Origin: Spirochaetota bacterium | GTDB taxonomy: Bacteria > Spirochaetota > UBA4802 > UBA5368 | Reading direction: 5' to 3' | DNA: 64,000 bases | Assembly (NCBI GenBank): GCA_004297825.1 | Contig: SCSX01000092.1 | Span: 1-64,000 of the forward strand | Shown: piece by piece, positions 46,345 to 55,946 of the stretch | Layout of the letters: each line of letters opens with the position of its first letter | Numbering within the stretch: position 1 is the first letter of the stretch | The notes under the pieces: model-generated | Seen by the model: the letters and a program-made list of their open reading frames with translations, nothing else | Database searches by the model: none | Told to the model about the DNA's origin: nothing | Translations under genes and position numbers: made by a program

Positions 46345-49300
46345 ATGCTGCTGAAACCCCTCACCGACTCGTTCATACGCTCCGCGGAATTCGCAACCCT
46401 GCGCGACGGCCTGGGCCGGAGGCTTGCCGTGGAAGGAATCGCGCCCAGCTCGTTTCCCTTCATCGCCGCGTCCGTGTTCAACGACGACCCGCGCCAGACC
46501 CTCGTGATCGTGAAAAACCGGCAGGCCATGCTCGACGCCGTGACCGACCTGTGCTGCTGGACGGACCACTCCAGGGTGTTCGCGCTCCCCGCCTGGGAGA
46601 CGCTTCCCTACGAGTTCGTCTCGCCGCCCGAGAACATCGAGCGCGAGCGTATCACCTCCCTGTACCGGCTTATCGGCGGGGAACCCGGGATCTTCGTCGC
46701 GCCGGTGGAGTCGCTCGTGCGCCTTCTGCCCTCCCGCGCATTTCTATTACAGAAAGGCATATCGCTCGAGGCAGGCGAGGATTATCCCTTCGACGACATC
46801 GTACACACCCTCGCGGCGTACGGTTTCACGCGCGAATACCGCGTGGAGACCTACGGGCAGTTCTCGGTGAAGGGCGGTATCATCGACGTGTACCTGCCCA
46901 CCGCGGACAACCCGGTGCGCCTCGACTTTTTCGGCGACACGCTCGAAACGATCCGCGAGTTCGATCCCGAAAGCCAGATATCCCTTTCGAAGCTCGACGG
47001 CGTTACCGTGTACCCCCGCAAGGAGCTCATCCTCTCGAAGAGGGAGCACAAGGCGGTCGCCGATGAGCTGGAACGGGCGCATTCGCGTAAGCTCCAGGTG
47101 CCGGAGCTCGCCGGCGGGGAAAAGGGCGACATCCTGCACCACGGGTCCATTCCCGGCATCGAGGACCTCTTCCCCCTGATCGTGGATCCGGCGACGCTTC
47201 TCTCGCTCGCGCGGGAGGACGCGCGCATAATCGTGTTCGACCCCATCGACTGCGCGGCCGCGCGCGACGCGATCGTGAAGACCTTCTCCGAGCTTTACCG
47301 CCGCAGGCACGCGCACGCCTACTGTCTCCCTCCCGAAAAACTCATCGCCCCGGAGGCGATGGAACAGGCCCGGGACCGGGCGCTGGATCTGCAGGTGTTC
47401 ACCACGACGCCCGGCGCGGTGCAGATGAAGCTCCGGAGCATTCCCAACTACCATGGCAAGATCAAGATGGTGCGGGAGGAGCTCGCCGACCGCCTCGCCG
47501 AGGACTGGCGCGTCTACGTGTGCACGGGCTTCGAGGGGCAGGCGCGGCGTCTCTACGACCTGCTGTCGGAGCTCTCGCCCTCAAGCTCCTTCGAGGCGAT
47601 AGAGCCGGGGTCGTCCCTCTCGATCCTGATAAGCCCGCTCAAGGAAGGCTTCGAGCTCGTCGAGCAGAAGGCGCTCGTGCTCACCGACCACGAGATATTC
47701 GGGAAGGCCTACCGCAAGAAAAAGCACTTCAAGCGGAAGGGCTCCCGTCCCATCGAGTCGTTCCTCGACCTGGAGATCGGCGACCGCGTGGTGCACATCA
47801 ATCACGGGATAGGATTTTTCCGGGGCATCGAGCGAATGACCGCGAGCGGGGTCGAGCGCGATTTCCTCATCATTGAATACGCGGGCGGGGACAAGCTCTA
47901 CGTCTCGCTCGACCAGATCACCATGGTCCAGAAGTTCGTGGGCATGGACGGGCGCGAGGTTCGCATCGACGCGCTGGGGAAGAAGTCCGCCTGGAACCGC
48001 ATCAAGGAGCGCGTGCAGAAATCGGTCGAGGAGATCGCGAACGAGCTCATGCATATTTACTCCCGGCGCCGCGCGCTCAAAGGCTACCAGTTCCCCCCCG
48101 ACACGGTGTGGCAGGAGGAGTTCGAGTCCCAGTTCGAGTACGACGAGACGCCCGACCAGATCACGGCGATCGAGGACATCAAGGACGACATGGAGAAGGC
48201 GGAGCCCATGGACCGGCTCGTCTGCGGCGACGTGGGATTCGGCAAGACCGAGGTCGCGATCCGCGCCGCCTTCAAGGCCGTGATGGCGGGTAAGCAGGTC
48301 GCGGTGCTCGTTCCCACCACCGTGCTCGCCATGCAGCACTATTCCACGTTCTCGCGGCGCTTCGCCGACTATCCCATCACGATCGAAACGGTGTCCCGCT
48401 TCCGCTCGCGCGGCGAGATCGCGGAGGCCAAGAGGCGCCTCACGGCCGGTTCGCTCGACATCATCATCGGGACGCACGCGCTCCTGGCGAAGGATGTGCT
48501 TATAAAAAACCTGGGGCTCATCGTCATAGACGAGGAACAGCGATTCGGGGTAATGCACAAGGAGAAACTCAAGAAACTGCGCACCCAGGTGGACGTGGTC
48601 ACGCTCTCCGCGACGCCCATTCCCCGGACCCTGCATATGTCGCTCGCGGGGATCCGCGACCTTTCGATCATCAGCACGCCACCGGAGAACCGCCAGTCGA
48701 TCGAAACCTACGTGATTGAGGAAAATCCCGACATAGTGCGCATGGCAATTCTCAAAGAGATCGAGCGCGGCGGGCAGGTCTTCTACGTGCACAACCGTGT
48801 GCAGACGATAGACGCCCAGGCGGCCGCGCTCCGGGAGCTCGTCCCCGAGGCGAGCTCCGTAATCGCCCACGGCCAGATGCCTGAGCACGAGCTCGAAGAC
48901 GTCATCATCGACTTTCTCGCGAGGAAGTACGACATACTCATCAGCACGTCGATCATCGAATCGGGCCTGGACATGCCCAACGTGAACACCATCATCATAA
49001 ACCGGGCGGACACGTTCGGGCTCTCGCAGCTCTACCAGCTCAAGGGGCGCGTGGGGCGCTCGATAACGCAGGCATACGCGTATCTCACCTACCCGCGCCA
49101 CATCGCGCTTTCCGAGACCGCGCAGAAGCGCCTCTCGGTTATCGCCGAGTATTCCGACCTGGGGAGCGGCTTCAAGATCGCCATGAAAGATATGGAGATA
49201 CGCGGCTCCGGGAACATCCTGGGACGGGAGCAGTCCGGAAACATCATGGACGTGGGCTTTGACCTCTACTGCCAGATGCTCGAGGACGCAGTGCGCCGCC

Positions 49301-49764
49301 TCAAGGGGGAAAGGCCCCTGCGCATGTTCCGTACCCCGGTATTCATGAAAACGAATTTCTTCATCCCCGAAACCTATATCGCCGACGAGCGCCAGAAGAT
49401 CGAGTTCTACAAGCGATTCGAATCCTGCGAGCTTATCGAGGAAGTGGACGAGCTCGAGAAGGAGATGACGGACCGATTCGGCCATCCGCCCGGCGAGGTG
49501 CGCATCCTCGTGGAGCTCGAAAAGATCCGCACCATCGCGTCCACGCTCATGGTCGGCGAGATCCTCGAGGACTCCCGCGGCGTACGCATCCGCATCTCGG
49601 GCGATTCGCGCATCGATGTGAAGCGCCTCCTCGCGCTCATAAAGAAGGACAAGCGCTTTTCCCTTGACCCGGTGGACAAGGAGGTCCTGCACTTCCGGCC
49701 GGGCGCATTAACGGAGGAAAAAAAGCTCGACGAACTTAAAAAATGCTTGCAACAAATGATTTGA
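46345..49764 (+). CDS. mfd: Transcription-repair coupling factor
   Basis: 1139 residues, the expected Mfd length. UvrB-like modules (~1-350: PAWETLPYEFVSPPENIERE, GQFSVKGGIIDVYLPTADNP). RNA polymerase-interacting domain (~470-560: IGDRVVHINHGIGFFRGIER). Superfamily 2 motor with Walker A LVCGDVGFGKTEVAIRAAFK, DEEQ box VIDEEQRFGV, motif III TLSATPIPRTL and motif VI QLYQLKGRVGRS. TRCF C-terminal domain (~1000-1120: ETYIADERQKIEFYKR). It removes stalled RNA polymerase and recruits UvrA. The ATG at 46345 replaces the longer frame because it directly follows the upstream stop. Confidence 0.97.
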   Translation: MLLKPLTDSFIRSAEFATLRDGLGRRLAVEGIAPSSFPFIAASVFNDDPRQTLVIVKNRQAMLDAVTDLCCWTDHSRVFALPAWETLPYEFVSPPENIERERITSLYRLIGGEPGIFVAPVESLVRLLPSRAFLLQKGISLEAGEDYPFDDIVHTLAAYGFTREYRVETYGQFSVKGGIIDVYLPTADNPVRLDFFGDTLETIREFDPESQISLSKLDGVTVYPRKELILSKREHKAVADELERAHSRKLQVPELAGGEKGDILHHGSIPGIEDLFPLIVDPATLLSLAREDARIIVFDPIDCAAARDAIVKTFSELYRRRHAHAYCLPPEKLIAPEAMEQARDRALDLQVFTTTPGAVQMKLRSIPNYHGKIKMVREELADRLAEDWRVYVCTGFEGQARRLYDLLSELSPSSSFEAIEPGSSLSILISPLKEGFELVEQKALVLTDHEIFGKAYRKKKHFKRKGSRPIESFLDLEIGDRVVHINHGIGFFRGIERMTASGVERDFLIIEYAGGDKLYVSLDQITMVQKFVGMDGREVRIDALGKKSAWNRIKERVQKSVEEIANELMHIYSRRRALKGYQFPPDTVWQEEFESQFEYDETPDQITAIEDIKDDMEKAEPMDRLVCGDVGFGKTEVAIRAAFKAVMAGKQVAVLVPTTVLAMQHYSTFSRRFADYPITIETVSRFRSRGEIAEAKRRLTAGSLDIIIGTHALLAKDVLIKNLGLIVIDEEQRFGVMHKEKLKKLRTQVDVVTLSATPIPRTLHMSLAGIRDLSIISTPPENRQSIETYVIEENPDIVRMAILKEIERGGQVFYVHNRVQTIDAQAAALRELVPEASSVIAHGQMPEHELEDVIIDFLARKYDILISTSIIESGLDMPNVNTIIINRADTFGLSQLYQLKGRVGRSITQAYAYLTYPRHIALSETAQKRLSVIAEYSDLGSGFKIAMKDMEIRGSGNILGREQSGNIMDVGFDLYCQMLEDAVRRLKGERPLRMFRTPVFMKTNFFIPETYIADERQKIEFYKRFESCELIEEVDELEKEMTDRFGHPPGEVRILVELEKIRTIASTLMVGEILEDSRGVRIRISGDSRIDVKRLLALIKKDKRFSLDPVDKEVLHFRPGALTEEKKLDELKKCLQQMI

Positions 49765-49846
49765 GCGGCACCCATATTTGGTACTCTGGCGGCGGATATG
49801 CCGTGAGGGATCCAATCTCTCCAATATTATTTCAAGGATTTATATC

Positions 49847-50485
49847 ATGAAGATATCACGTGTATTCGCAGCCGCGTTCATCGTCGTGGGCCTTGCATCG
49901 GCTTCGTCCTGCAAGGATTCCGGCTCCTGGCTCGCCAAGATCGACGGGGAGACCCTCTCCATCGAAGAGTTCAACGGCCTTTATTACGCGCAGCACCGTT
50001 CGGTCTATCACCTCCCCGACAACAAGATCGACGAGCTCGCCGCCGATCCCGAGCAGGTGGCCCGCAACCCGTTCCTGGACAAGCAGGAGTTCCTCGAGCA
50101 GGTCATTCGCCAGCGGCTGGTCGCCAAAAAAGCGTCCGCCGAGGGCTTCAGGAAGGAGAAGGACCTGCAGGCGCTCATCGAAACGACCACCGACAGCCTG
50201 GTGAGCACCTACTACATAAGCGAAAAGTACAAGAAGGAAATCGAGCCCACGCAGAAAGAGGTCGACGACGGTATCGTCGCGCTCAACAATAATCCCAGGC
50301 TCGATCCCCAGATCAAGATGCTCCCCATCGAGAAGAAAGAGCTCCTGGTGAAGCAGCAGCTCATGCAGCAGAAATTCCAGATGAAGGCGCGCGAGGTGGT
50401 CGAAAATCTCCGCGACGAGGGCAAGGTCCAGAAGAACTCCGAACTGCTGAAGAAAGAGATTTCCAAGGCAAAGGACAAGAAATAG
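49847..50485 (+). CDS. SurA/PrsA-like foldase lipoprotein (N-terminal domain type)
   Basis: 212 residues; ATG at 49847 follows CAAGGA. Lipoprotein signal: VFAAAFIVVGLASASSC with lipobox ASSC. The mature part starts WLAKIDGETLSIEEFNGLYY, the 'V-D-G-x-x-I-x-x-x-x-F' entry of SurA-type chaperones. KQEFLEQVIRQRLVAKKASA and KEIEPTQKEVDDGIVAL follow. A PPIase (parvulin) domain is missing, so it is likely a chaperone-only member acting in the periplasm on outer-membrane proteins. A strong terminator follows. Confidence 0.7.
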   Translation: MKISRVFAAAFIVVGLASASSCKDSGSWLAKIDGETLSIEEFNGLYYAQHRSVYHLPDNKIDELAADPEQVARNPFLDKQEFLEQVIRQRLVAKKASAEGFRKEKDLQALIETTTDSLVSTYYISEKYKKEIEPTQKEVDDGIVALNNNPRLDPQIKMLPIEKKELLVKQQLMQQKFQMKAREVVENLRDEGKVQKNSELLKKEISKAKDKK

Positions 50486-50497
50486 CGACTCCTCCAC

Positions 50498-50527
50498 GGG
50501 CCCCCTCGCGGGGGCCCTTCCGTTTTT
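50498..50527 (+). terminator. Rho-independent terminator
   Basis: Hairpin GGGCCCCC-TCGC-GGGGGCCC (50498-50517) followed by TTCCGTTTTT, 13 bases after the foldase stop. Confidence 0.85.
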
Positions 50528-50531
50528 CTAA

Positions 50532-50560
50532 TTGACATCGACATCGCCCGGTGCTACCTT
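50532..50560 (+). promoter_or_regulatory. Promoter of the 50.6-52.3 kb gene pair
   Basis: TTGACA (50532-50537), 17-base spacer, TACCTT (50555-50560), immediately past the terminator and ~70 bases before the ATG at 50630. Confidence 0.6.
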
Positions 50561-50629
50561 ATTCAGGCACAATGCGTATCCGCGGGGAAAGCTCCTGCCG
50601 GTGCGCTAACCTTTGGACAGGGTAACGCC

Positions 50630-51211
50630 ATGCATACAACGTCACGTTTTGTCGGGCCCGCCGCGATCTGCGCCGCGATCATCATGGCCGCCGGCCTCGC
50701 GTGCGCGTCGAAAAAATCGGTCTCCGTCGTGAAGCAGAAGATAGCCCCCGCGTCCAGCGTCATCGTCATCGTGGATTGTCCCACGAACATCCAGAACGTG
50801 ATTTACGCGAAATTCATGAGCAAGGACATCAAGGTGAAAGCCTTCAACGCCTCGGATATCTACACATCGAAGGATGTGTTCGATATCAAGGATTTCAAGA
50901 AGGTCGCCTATTCCACATCCCTAAACGACATAAACCTCCTTTTCTCGATGCAGAAGACGTACGACAACCTGTACAAGCTCCACGTGTACAACTACGAGCT
51001 CAGCAAGGCCGAAACGCTGGGCCAGTTGAAAGACAAGTGGGCCACCCGCTACTTGGTGCTATTGGAGCTCAAGGACTGGGAACACGTGAGCTGGGCCCGC
51101 GTGATAGACCTGGGCAGCTACGAACTGGTGGGCGTCGTCAACTACTCGACCCAGTACCGCGATTCCCTCGAGAGCGTGCTCGACCGGTTCATAACGGAGC
51201 TCGTCCAGTAG
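50630..51211 (+). CDS. Putative lipoprotein of unknown function
   Basis: 193 residues; signal peptide with lipobox (AAIIMAAGLACASKKSVSVV). The mature domain has VIVIVDCPTNIQNVIYAKFM, VKAFNASDIYTSKDVFDIKD, YKLHVYNYELSKAETLGQ and WARVIDLGSYELVGVVNYST. That resembles small periplasmic lipoproteins of the kind that partner CsgG- or TolB-like envelope proteins, but no family is recognised. The next gene starts four bases after its stop, so they form a pair. Confidence 0.6.
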   Translation: MHTTSRFVGPAAICAAIIMAAGLACASKKSVSVVKQKIAPASSVIVIVDCPTNIQNVIYAKFMSKDIKVKAFNASDIYTSKDVFDIKDFKKVAYSTSLNDINLLFSMQKTYDNLYKLHVYNYELSKAETLGQLKDKWATRYLVLLELKDWEHVSWARVIDLGSYELVGVVNYSTQYRDSLESVLDRFITELVQ

Positions 51212-51215
51212 CGCC

Positions 51216-52277
51216 ATGCTTAAGCGCGTCGCATACTGCTGCGCGATCCTGGCCTGCATGGCGGCGCTCGCCGCGGGCGCGCAGGCCCGAACGACCATCG
51301 CGTTTGGATACTTGAGCAACACCTCCGACAACGAGAACTTCAACTACCTCGAAACCATATTTCCCAATTCATTCGCCACTGCCATAAAGTCCATATTCGA
51401 CGTCGAGGTGCGCAAGCCGGGAGAGCTCGATGAGAGGCTCAAGAAGTACAACCTGGAGCTCAGGAAGAAATATGAGCTCTTCGAGCTGCCGGAGATCACG
51501 GACAGGATGGACGCTCATATCTTCATATTCGGGAGCTTCAAGCCCCTGCCCAACAACCAGATAAGCATCGAGCTTTCCCTGTACGCGCGGGAGAGCAACG
51601 AGGTATTCACCTTCACGAATATCGGACGCATGGAGACCGAGATATTCCGGCTCGTCGATCGGATATCGCTTATCGTCATCAATTTTCTCGATAGCGAAAA
51701 CCTCTACAAGAGCAGGCCCATCGCGAAGGGATCCCGGATCGCGCTCATCACCAACCTGGAGGGCGAGGAGCTCAACAGGCTTTACGCCGCGCTCATGGAG
51801 GGCGGCTACCCCCTGAGCTGCGCCCAGGCCGACGACCTGGTGAGCGCGTTCAACCCGGCGTCCTTTGCGGTGTTCAAATACGTGCGCACGAAAAACAGCT
51901 CGTACGACATCGTCACCGACTGGCGAAAGACGAATTTTCCCCTGGGTCCCTGGTTGAGCCGGAAAGACGAGGAGCGCGCCGCCTACTTCAAGAAGCTCTA
52001 CGCCGACATGGATCTCAACTATACCGCGACCAAGAACGAAACGCTCGACCGCATGGCGAAGGCGTTCAGGAACAGCATCGACGTGGTGCTCATCGTGGGA
52101 TTCAGCGAAAACAGGAAGAGCTGCTGGCTCAGGGCGGTGGACATGAAAGACCGCGAGCTCGTCTGGATGCAGTCCAACATGAAGACGGACGCCCTTTTCG
52201 TTGATCCGGTCGAAAACCTGGGCGCCAGGATTGTGAAGGGGCTCGAAAGAGAAATAAAGAACCCGTTTGAGAAATGA
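51216..52277 (+). CDS. Secreted/periplasmic protein of unknown function
   Basis: 353 residues with a signal peptide (RVAYCCAILACMAALAAGAQA). The first half (TTIAFGYLSNTSDNENFNYL, ETIFPNSFATAIKSIF, DAHIFIFGSFKPLPNNQISI, EIFRLVDRISLIVINFLDSE) has the look of the FlgO/CsgG/TolB-N type domain, which senses or assembles at the outer membrane. The second half is unfamiliar (NTATKNETLDRM-like helices, then VVLIVGFSENRKSCWLRAVD). It follows the lipoprotein at 50630 by four bases and is convergent with the barrel gene at 52287. Confidence 0.55.
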   Translation: MLKRVAYCCAILACMAALAAGAQARTTIAFGYLSNTSDNENFNYLETIFPNSFATAIKSIFDVEVRKPGELDERLKKYNLELRKKYELFELPEITDRMDAHIFIFGSFKPLPNNQISIELSLYARESNEVFTFTNIGRMETEIFRLVDRISLIVINFLDSENLYKSRPIAKGSRIALITNLEGEELNRLYAALMEGGYPLSCAQADDLVSAFNPASFAVFKYVRTKNSSYDIVTDWRKTNFPLGPWLSRKDEERAAYFKKLYADMDLNYTATKNETLDRMAKAFRNSIDVVLIVGFSENRKSCWLRAVDMKDRELVWMQSNMKTDALFVDPVENLGARIVKGLEREIKNPFEK

Positions 52278-52286
52278 GCCCGGTCC

Positions 52287-52865
52287 CTAATATTCGTCCA
52301 TTATGCCCTTATTGCTGCCGAACACGGTGAACCTTACCCCGACGAGTATCTGAACCCCGGCGATGCTGCCGTCTTTCAAGCCGCCCGTATACATCGACAT
52401 GTGATAACCCAGTTGGAGAAAGGGCGTGATATGCTGGGTGGCGATCCACTGCAGGCCGGTGTACACCGCCCATGAAAATCCCGAGTCATCGAGCGATTCC
52501 TTGTCGGCGAGCGGCGCGCTGTAGTTATATTCAATGCCGGTTTTCGACCAGCCCAGCGCAACCGAGGAAGCCCAGACGAGCGGTGCGGCGAAGCGGTATC
52601 CGTATTCGACCGCGCCCTGTATCATCAGGTGTTCGTAGGCGACCTCGTTGTACTCGTCCGCGTTTTTCGTGTATTGCCCATCGATAATATGAAACATGAC
52701 GTTGACGTTGGGGACGACCGTCATCCCCAGTCCTCCCCCGAACCCTAATTGGGATTTCGCGTCACCCGCGCCTGTATATGCCCCCATGAGATCGATCTGC
52801 ATTTGCGCATGGGCCATGCTCGCCCCGAGTATGACTGCCGCGAGGGCCAGGAATAGCTTTTTCAA
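52287..52865 (-). CDS. Outer-membrane beta-barrel protein
   Basis: 192 residues, signal peptide MKKLFLALAAVILGASMAHA. Then short amphipathic strands typical of an 8-stranded barrel: IDLMGAYTGAGDAKSQLGFG, LGMTVVPNVNVMFHIIDGQY, ALGWSKTGIEYNYSAPLADK, ITPFLQLGYHMSMYTGGL, GVQILVGVRFTVFGSNKGI. Small barrels of this kind (OmpW/OmpA-like) are common but not assignable to one function. A GGAG-like site precedes the ATG. It is convergent with the 51216 gene. Confidence 0.65.
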   Translation of the reverse strand: MKKLFLALAAVILGASMAHAQMQIDLMGAYTGAGDAKSQLGFGGGLGMTVVPNVNVMFHIIDGQYTKNADEYNEVAYEHLMIQGAVEYGYRFAAPLVWASSVALGWSKTGIEYNYSAPLADKESLDDSGFSWAVYTGLQWIATQHITPFLQLGYHMSMYTGGLKDGSIAGVQILVGVRFTVFGSNKGIMDEY

Positions 52866-53195
52866 GGGGTTTCTCCTTTGGTCGATGTTTAGGGATCCGC
52901 GCGCTCAAGCCCCGACGGGCGCCAGCCGCATGTGGCGAAATTATAAGGTGCGCCACGGCGAAAGTCAAGCAAAGATTTCGGGGGCCCGATCCGGGATACG
53001 GCGGGGAGCGAATCGGCCCCCCGGCTTCTCTTCCTTATTTTTGTAAAGCCCGGCGGAAAAACCTTTGAAATATCGGGCTCATGATTTATCTTTGATTCAG
53101 GCAGGCGAAAGGAACGGGCGTACGAACCCTTGTCCCCCGCCGGTCCTCCCCTGACAACCGCGCCCCGCGCGGAACCTATGCGATATGGTGAGAAG
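52866..53195. other. Divergent intergenic region before lon
   Basis: About 330 bases between the outer-membrane protein gene and lon. It holds TTTGAAA-type hexamers (53063-53069) that could be part of a heat-shock-like promoter for lon, but no clear -10 partner. No gene is supported. Confidence 0.3.
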
Positions 53196-55574
53196 ATGAG
53201 CGAAGAGAACGGACAAATGAACGAGAACACCCATCTCATAATCCCGACGGAAATCCTGCCGGACGCGATACCCGTCATCCCGATTTCCCAGCGGCCGCTG
53301 TTTCCCGGAATGATGATACCCATGGTGCTTACGGGCGACAAGATGGTCGAAACCGCGAAGGAAATCATGGAGTCCGATACCAAGGTGGGGGGCGTAGTGC
53401 TGCTCAAGAACGCGGTCGAGGGACCCCTGGCCATGAGCGATCTCTACACCGTGGGTACCACGATCCGCATCATCAAGGTGACCCCCATGGACGATAAGAC
53501 CGTACAGGTCATGATCAACGCGCTCAAGCGGTTCACCCTCACCCAGGTGGTAAATGAAGATCCGGTGCTCCGGTGGAAGGTCATTCACCATTACGAGGAC
53601 GACCTGGTCGCCGATCCCGAGGCCAAGGCCTATTCGATGGCGATCATCTCATCCGTGAAGGAGCTCATCAAGTCGAACTCGCTCTTCCAGGAAGAGCTCA
53701 AGCTGTTCCTCAGCCGGTTTTCCATTGAGGACCCCGGCAAGCTCGCGGATTTCGTCGCCTCGATGACCTCCGCAGAATCGCACGAGGTCCAGGAGATTCT
53801 CGAAACCTTCGAGGTGAAACGGCGCGTGGAGAAGGTGCTCCTGCTTCTAAAGAAGGAGCTCGAGATAAGCAGGCTGCAGAAGAAGATCAGCAAGCAGATC
53901 GAAGAAAAGATCGCGAAGAACCAGAAGGAGTTCTTCCTGCGCGAGCAGCTCAAGGAGATCAAGAAGGAGCTGGGGCTCGAGAAGGACGAGAAGACGAGCG
54001 AGGTCGAAAAGTTCGAGGAAAAGGCGGCGGGGCTCAAATTTTCGGAGGAGGCGCAGAAGCGCTTCGACGAGGAGATCGAAAAGCTCAAGGTGCTGGAGCC
54101 CCACTCGGCCGAGTACGGCGTAAGCCGGAACTACCTCGACTGGCTCACCGTGCTGCCCTGGGGACAGTATTCCACGGACAACTACGATATCGCGAAGGCG
54201 CGCAAGATACTCGACCACGACCATTACGGGCTTGACGACATCAAGGACCGCATACTCGAGTTCATCGCCAAGGGCAAGATGAAGGGGAACATATCCGGTT
54301 CAATAATACTTTTCGTGGGGCCTCCCGGCGTGGGAAAAACGTCCATCGGCAAATCGGTGGCCGAGGCCCTGGGACGCAAATTTTATCGCTTTTCCCTGGG
54401 CGGCATGCGCGACGAGGCCGAGATCAAGGGCCACCGGCGCACCTATATCGGCGCGATGCCGGGCAAGCTCGTGCAGAGCCTTAAGCTCGTGGGCACCGCG
54501 AACCCGGTCATCATGCTGGACGAGGTGGACAAGATCGGGGCCAGCTTCCAGGGAGATCCGGCGTCGGCGCTGCTCGAGGTGCTGGACCCCGAGCAGAACT
54601 CCCAGTTCCTGGACCATTACCTTGACGTGCGGTTCGACCTTTCCAACATTCTTTTCATCGCCACGGCCAACCAGCTTGACACCATTCCGCCACCCCTGCT
54701 CGACAGGATGGAAATGATGAAGCTCTCAGGCTATATCCTCGAGGAAAAGCTCCAGATCGCGAAGCGCTTTCTCATCCCCAAGCAGTTGGGGGAGCACGGG
54801 CTTAAAAAGGACATGGTTAAGATCGACCAGGCGGCGCTCAGGAAGATCATTGACGGCTACGCGCGCGAGGCGGGCGTCCGGAGCCTGGAGAACACGATCA
54901 AGAAGATAATGCGGAAGGCGACGCGCGCCTTCGCCGAGGCGAAACCCCCGAAGCAGATCGTCGTGACCGCGGCCACGATGGAGGAATACCTGGGGAAACC
55001 GGTATTCACGGACGAGACGCAGTATTTAAAGAACATCCCCGGCGTCGTGATGGGACTGGCCTGGACCAGCATGGGAGGAGCGACGCTCTACATCGAGGCC
55101 ACGGCGATCAAGTCGAAGACGATGGGATTCAAGCAGACGGGCCAGCTCGGCAGCGTCATGAAGGAGTCCACGGAGATCGCGTATTCGTTTATCAGCTCCC
55201 GGGTCAGGGAATTCGGGATACACGAGGGCTTCTTTGAAGACCACTTCATCCACCTCCACGTACCCGCGGGCGCGACACCCAAGGACGGGCCCTCGGCGGG
55301 CATGACGATGGCGACGGCGCTGTATTCGCTCGCGAAAAACAAGCCCGTGAAAAAGCGGATCGCGATGACCGGCGAGCTCACCATCACGGGAAAGGTCCTG
55401 CCGATAGGCGGGGTGAAGGAGAAAACGCTTGCGGCGCGAAGGGCGAACGTGAAGACCATCATCTTCCCCGTCGAGAACAAGAAGGACTTCGACGAGCTTC
55501 CGGAGCACATACGGAAGGGACTGGACGCGAAATTCGCGAATTACTTCGAGGACGTGCTCGAGATCGCGTTTTAA
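53196..55574 (+). CDS. lon: ATP-dependent protease Lon
   Basis: 792 residues from the ATG at 53196. N-terminal LAN domain (IPVIPISQRPLFPGMMIPMV). Coiled-coil helices (LQKKISKQIEEKIAKNQKEF) follow, with FFLREQLKEIKKELGLEKDE. AAA+ domain: LFVGPPGVGKTSIGKSVAEA (Walker A), VIMLDEVDKIGASFQGDPAS (Walker B), sensor and arginine-finger segments. The proteolytic domain has the Ser in TPKDGPSAGMTMATALYS and the Lys about 40 residues later in GGVKEKTLAARRANVK. Complete and intact. It degrades misfolded and regulatory proteins in the cytoplasm. The longer frame from 53130 lacks conserved sequence. Confidence 0.97.
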   Translation: MSEENGQMNENTHLIIPTEILPDAIPVIPISQRPLFPGMMIPMVLTGDKMVETAKEIMESDTKVGGVVLLKNAVEGPLAMSDLYTVGTTIRIIKVTPMDDKTVQVMINALKRFTLTQVVNEDPVLRWKVIHHYEDDLVADPEAKAYSMAIISSVKELIKSNSLFQEELKLFLSRFSIEDPGKLADFVASMTSAESHEVQEILETFEVKRRVEKVLLLLKKELEISRLQKKISKQIEEKIAKNQKEFFLREQLKEIKKELGLEKDEKTSEVEKFEEKAAGLKFSEEAQKRFDEEIEKLKVLEPHSAEYGVSRNYLDWLTVLPWGQYSTDNYDIAKARKILDHDHYGLDDIKDRILEFIAKGKMKGNISGSIILFVGPPGVGKTSIGKSVAEALGRKFYRFSLGGMRDEAEIKGHRRTYIGAMPGKLVQSLKLVGTANPVIMLDEVDKIGASFQGDPASALLEVLDPEQNSQFLDHYLDVRFDLSNILFIATANQLDTIPPPLLDRMEMMKLSGYILEEKLQIAKRFLIPKQLGEHGLKKDMVKIDQAALRKIIDGYAREAGVRSLENTIKKIMRKATRAFAEAKPPKQIVVTAATMEEYLGKPVFTDETQYLKNIPGVVMGLAWTSMGGATLYIEATAIKSKTMGFKQTGQLGSVMKESTEIAYSFISSRVREFGIHEGFFEDHFIHLHVPAGATPKDGPSAGMTMATALYSLAKNKPVKKRIAMTGELTITGKVLPIGGVKEKTLAARRANVKTIIFPVENKKDFDELPEHIRKGLDAKFANYFEDVLEIAF

Positions 55575-55611
55575 TCCCCTCCGGCTAATCCCCTCCGGCT
55601 CCGCGCCGACT

Positions 55612-55716
55612 AAAAACGCCCCCCATACCCCCCGGCGGGGGGCAACGACATCTGCCAATTGCAGAAAATGCATATTCCGCCGATTGCTGAAGTCCCCCTC
55701 CGGGGGATTTAGGGGG
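55612..55716 (-). repeat. Dispersed repeat, copy B (inverted)
   Basis: The reverse complement begins CCCCCTAAATCCCCCGGAGG and continues ACTTCAGCAATCGGCGGAAT, GCAGATGTCGTTGCCCCC and GTATGGGGGGCGTTTTT. It matches copy A at 16739-16870 without the ~24-base insertion. It lies just past lon. Confidence 0.75.
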
Positions 55717-55857
55717 CCTCTTGAGGCAGTTTGTGTGAAATGAGGGGATTTCGCGAGGCGCCGATACACCGGCGGCATGAGTGTGCGCCGGGAAGAGTAT
55801 CGGCCCCCCCTACCCTTGAAAAAAATGAATATCGTCCGCCTGAAATCGAATTAAATA

Positions 55858-55887
55858 TTGACGATGTTAAGTATTTTAGTATATTAT
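55858..55887 (+). promoter_or_regulatory. Promoter of the UGA-containing gene pair
   Basis: TTGACG (55858-55863), 18-base spacer, TATTAT (55882-55887), in a very AT-rich stretch 60 bases before the ATG at 55947. Confidence 0.5.
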
Positions 55888-55946
55888 AAATATAAGATTT
55901 ATAATCTGTGGCGTTGATATTGTGCCGCAGTGATAAGGATGGGTTT

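Noticed and set aside
47581-49692. 703-codon minus-strand frame opposite mfd
   Set aside because: Antisense of Mfd; composition typical of complementary-frame artefacts in high-GC DNA.
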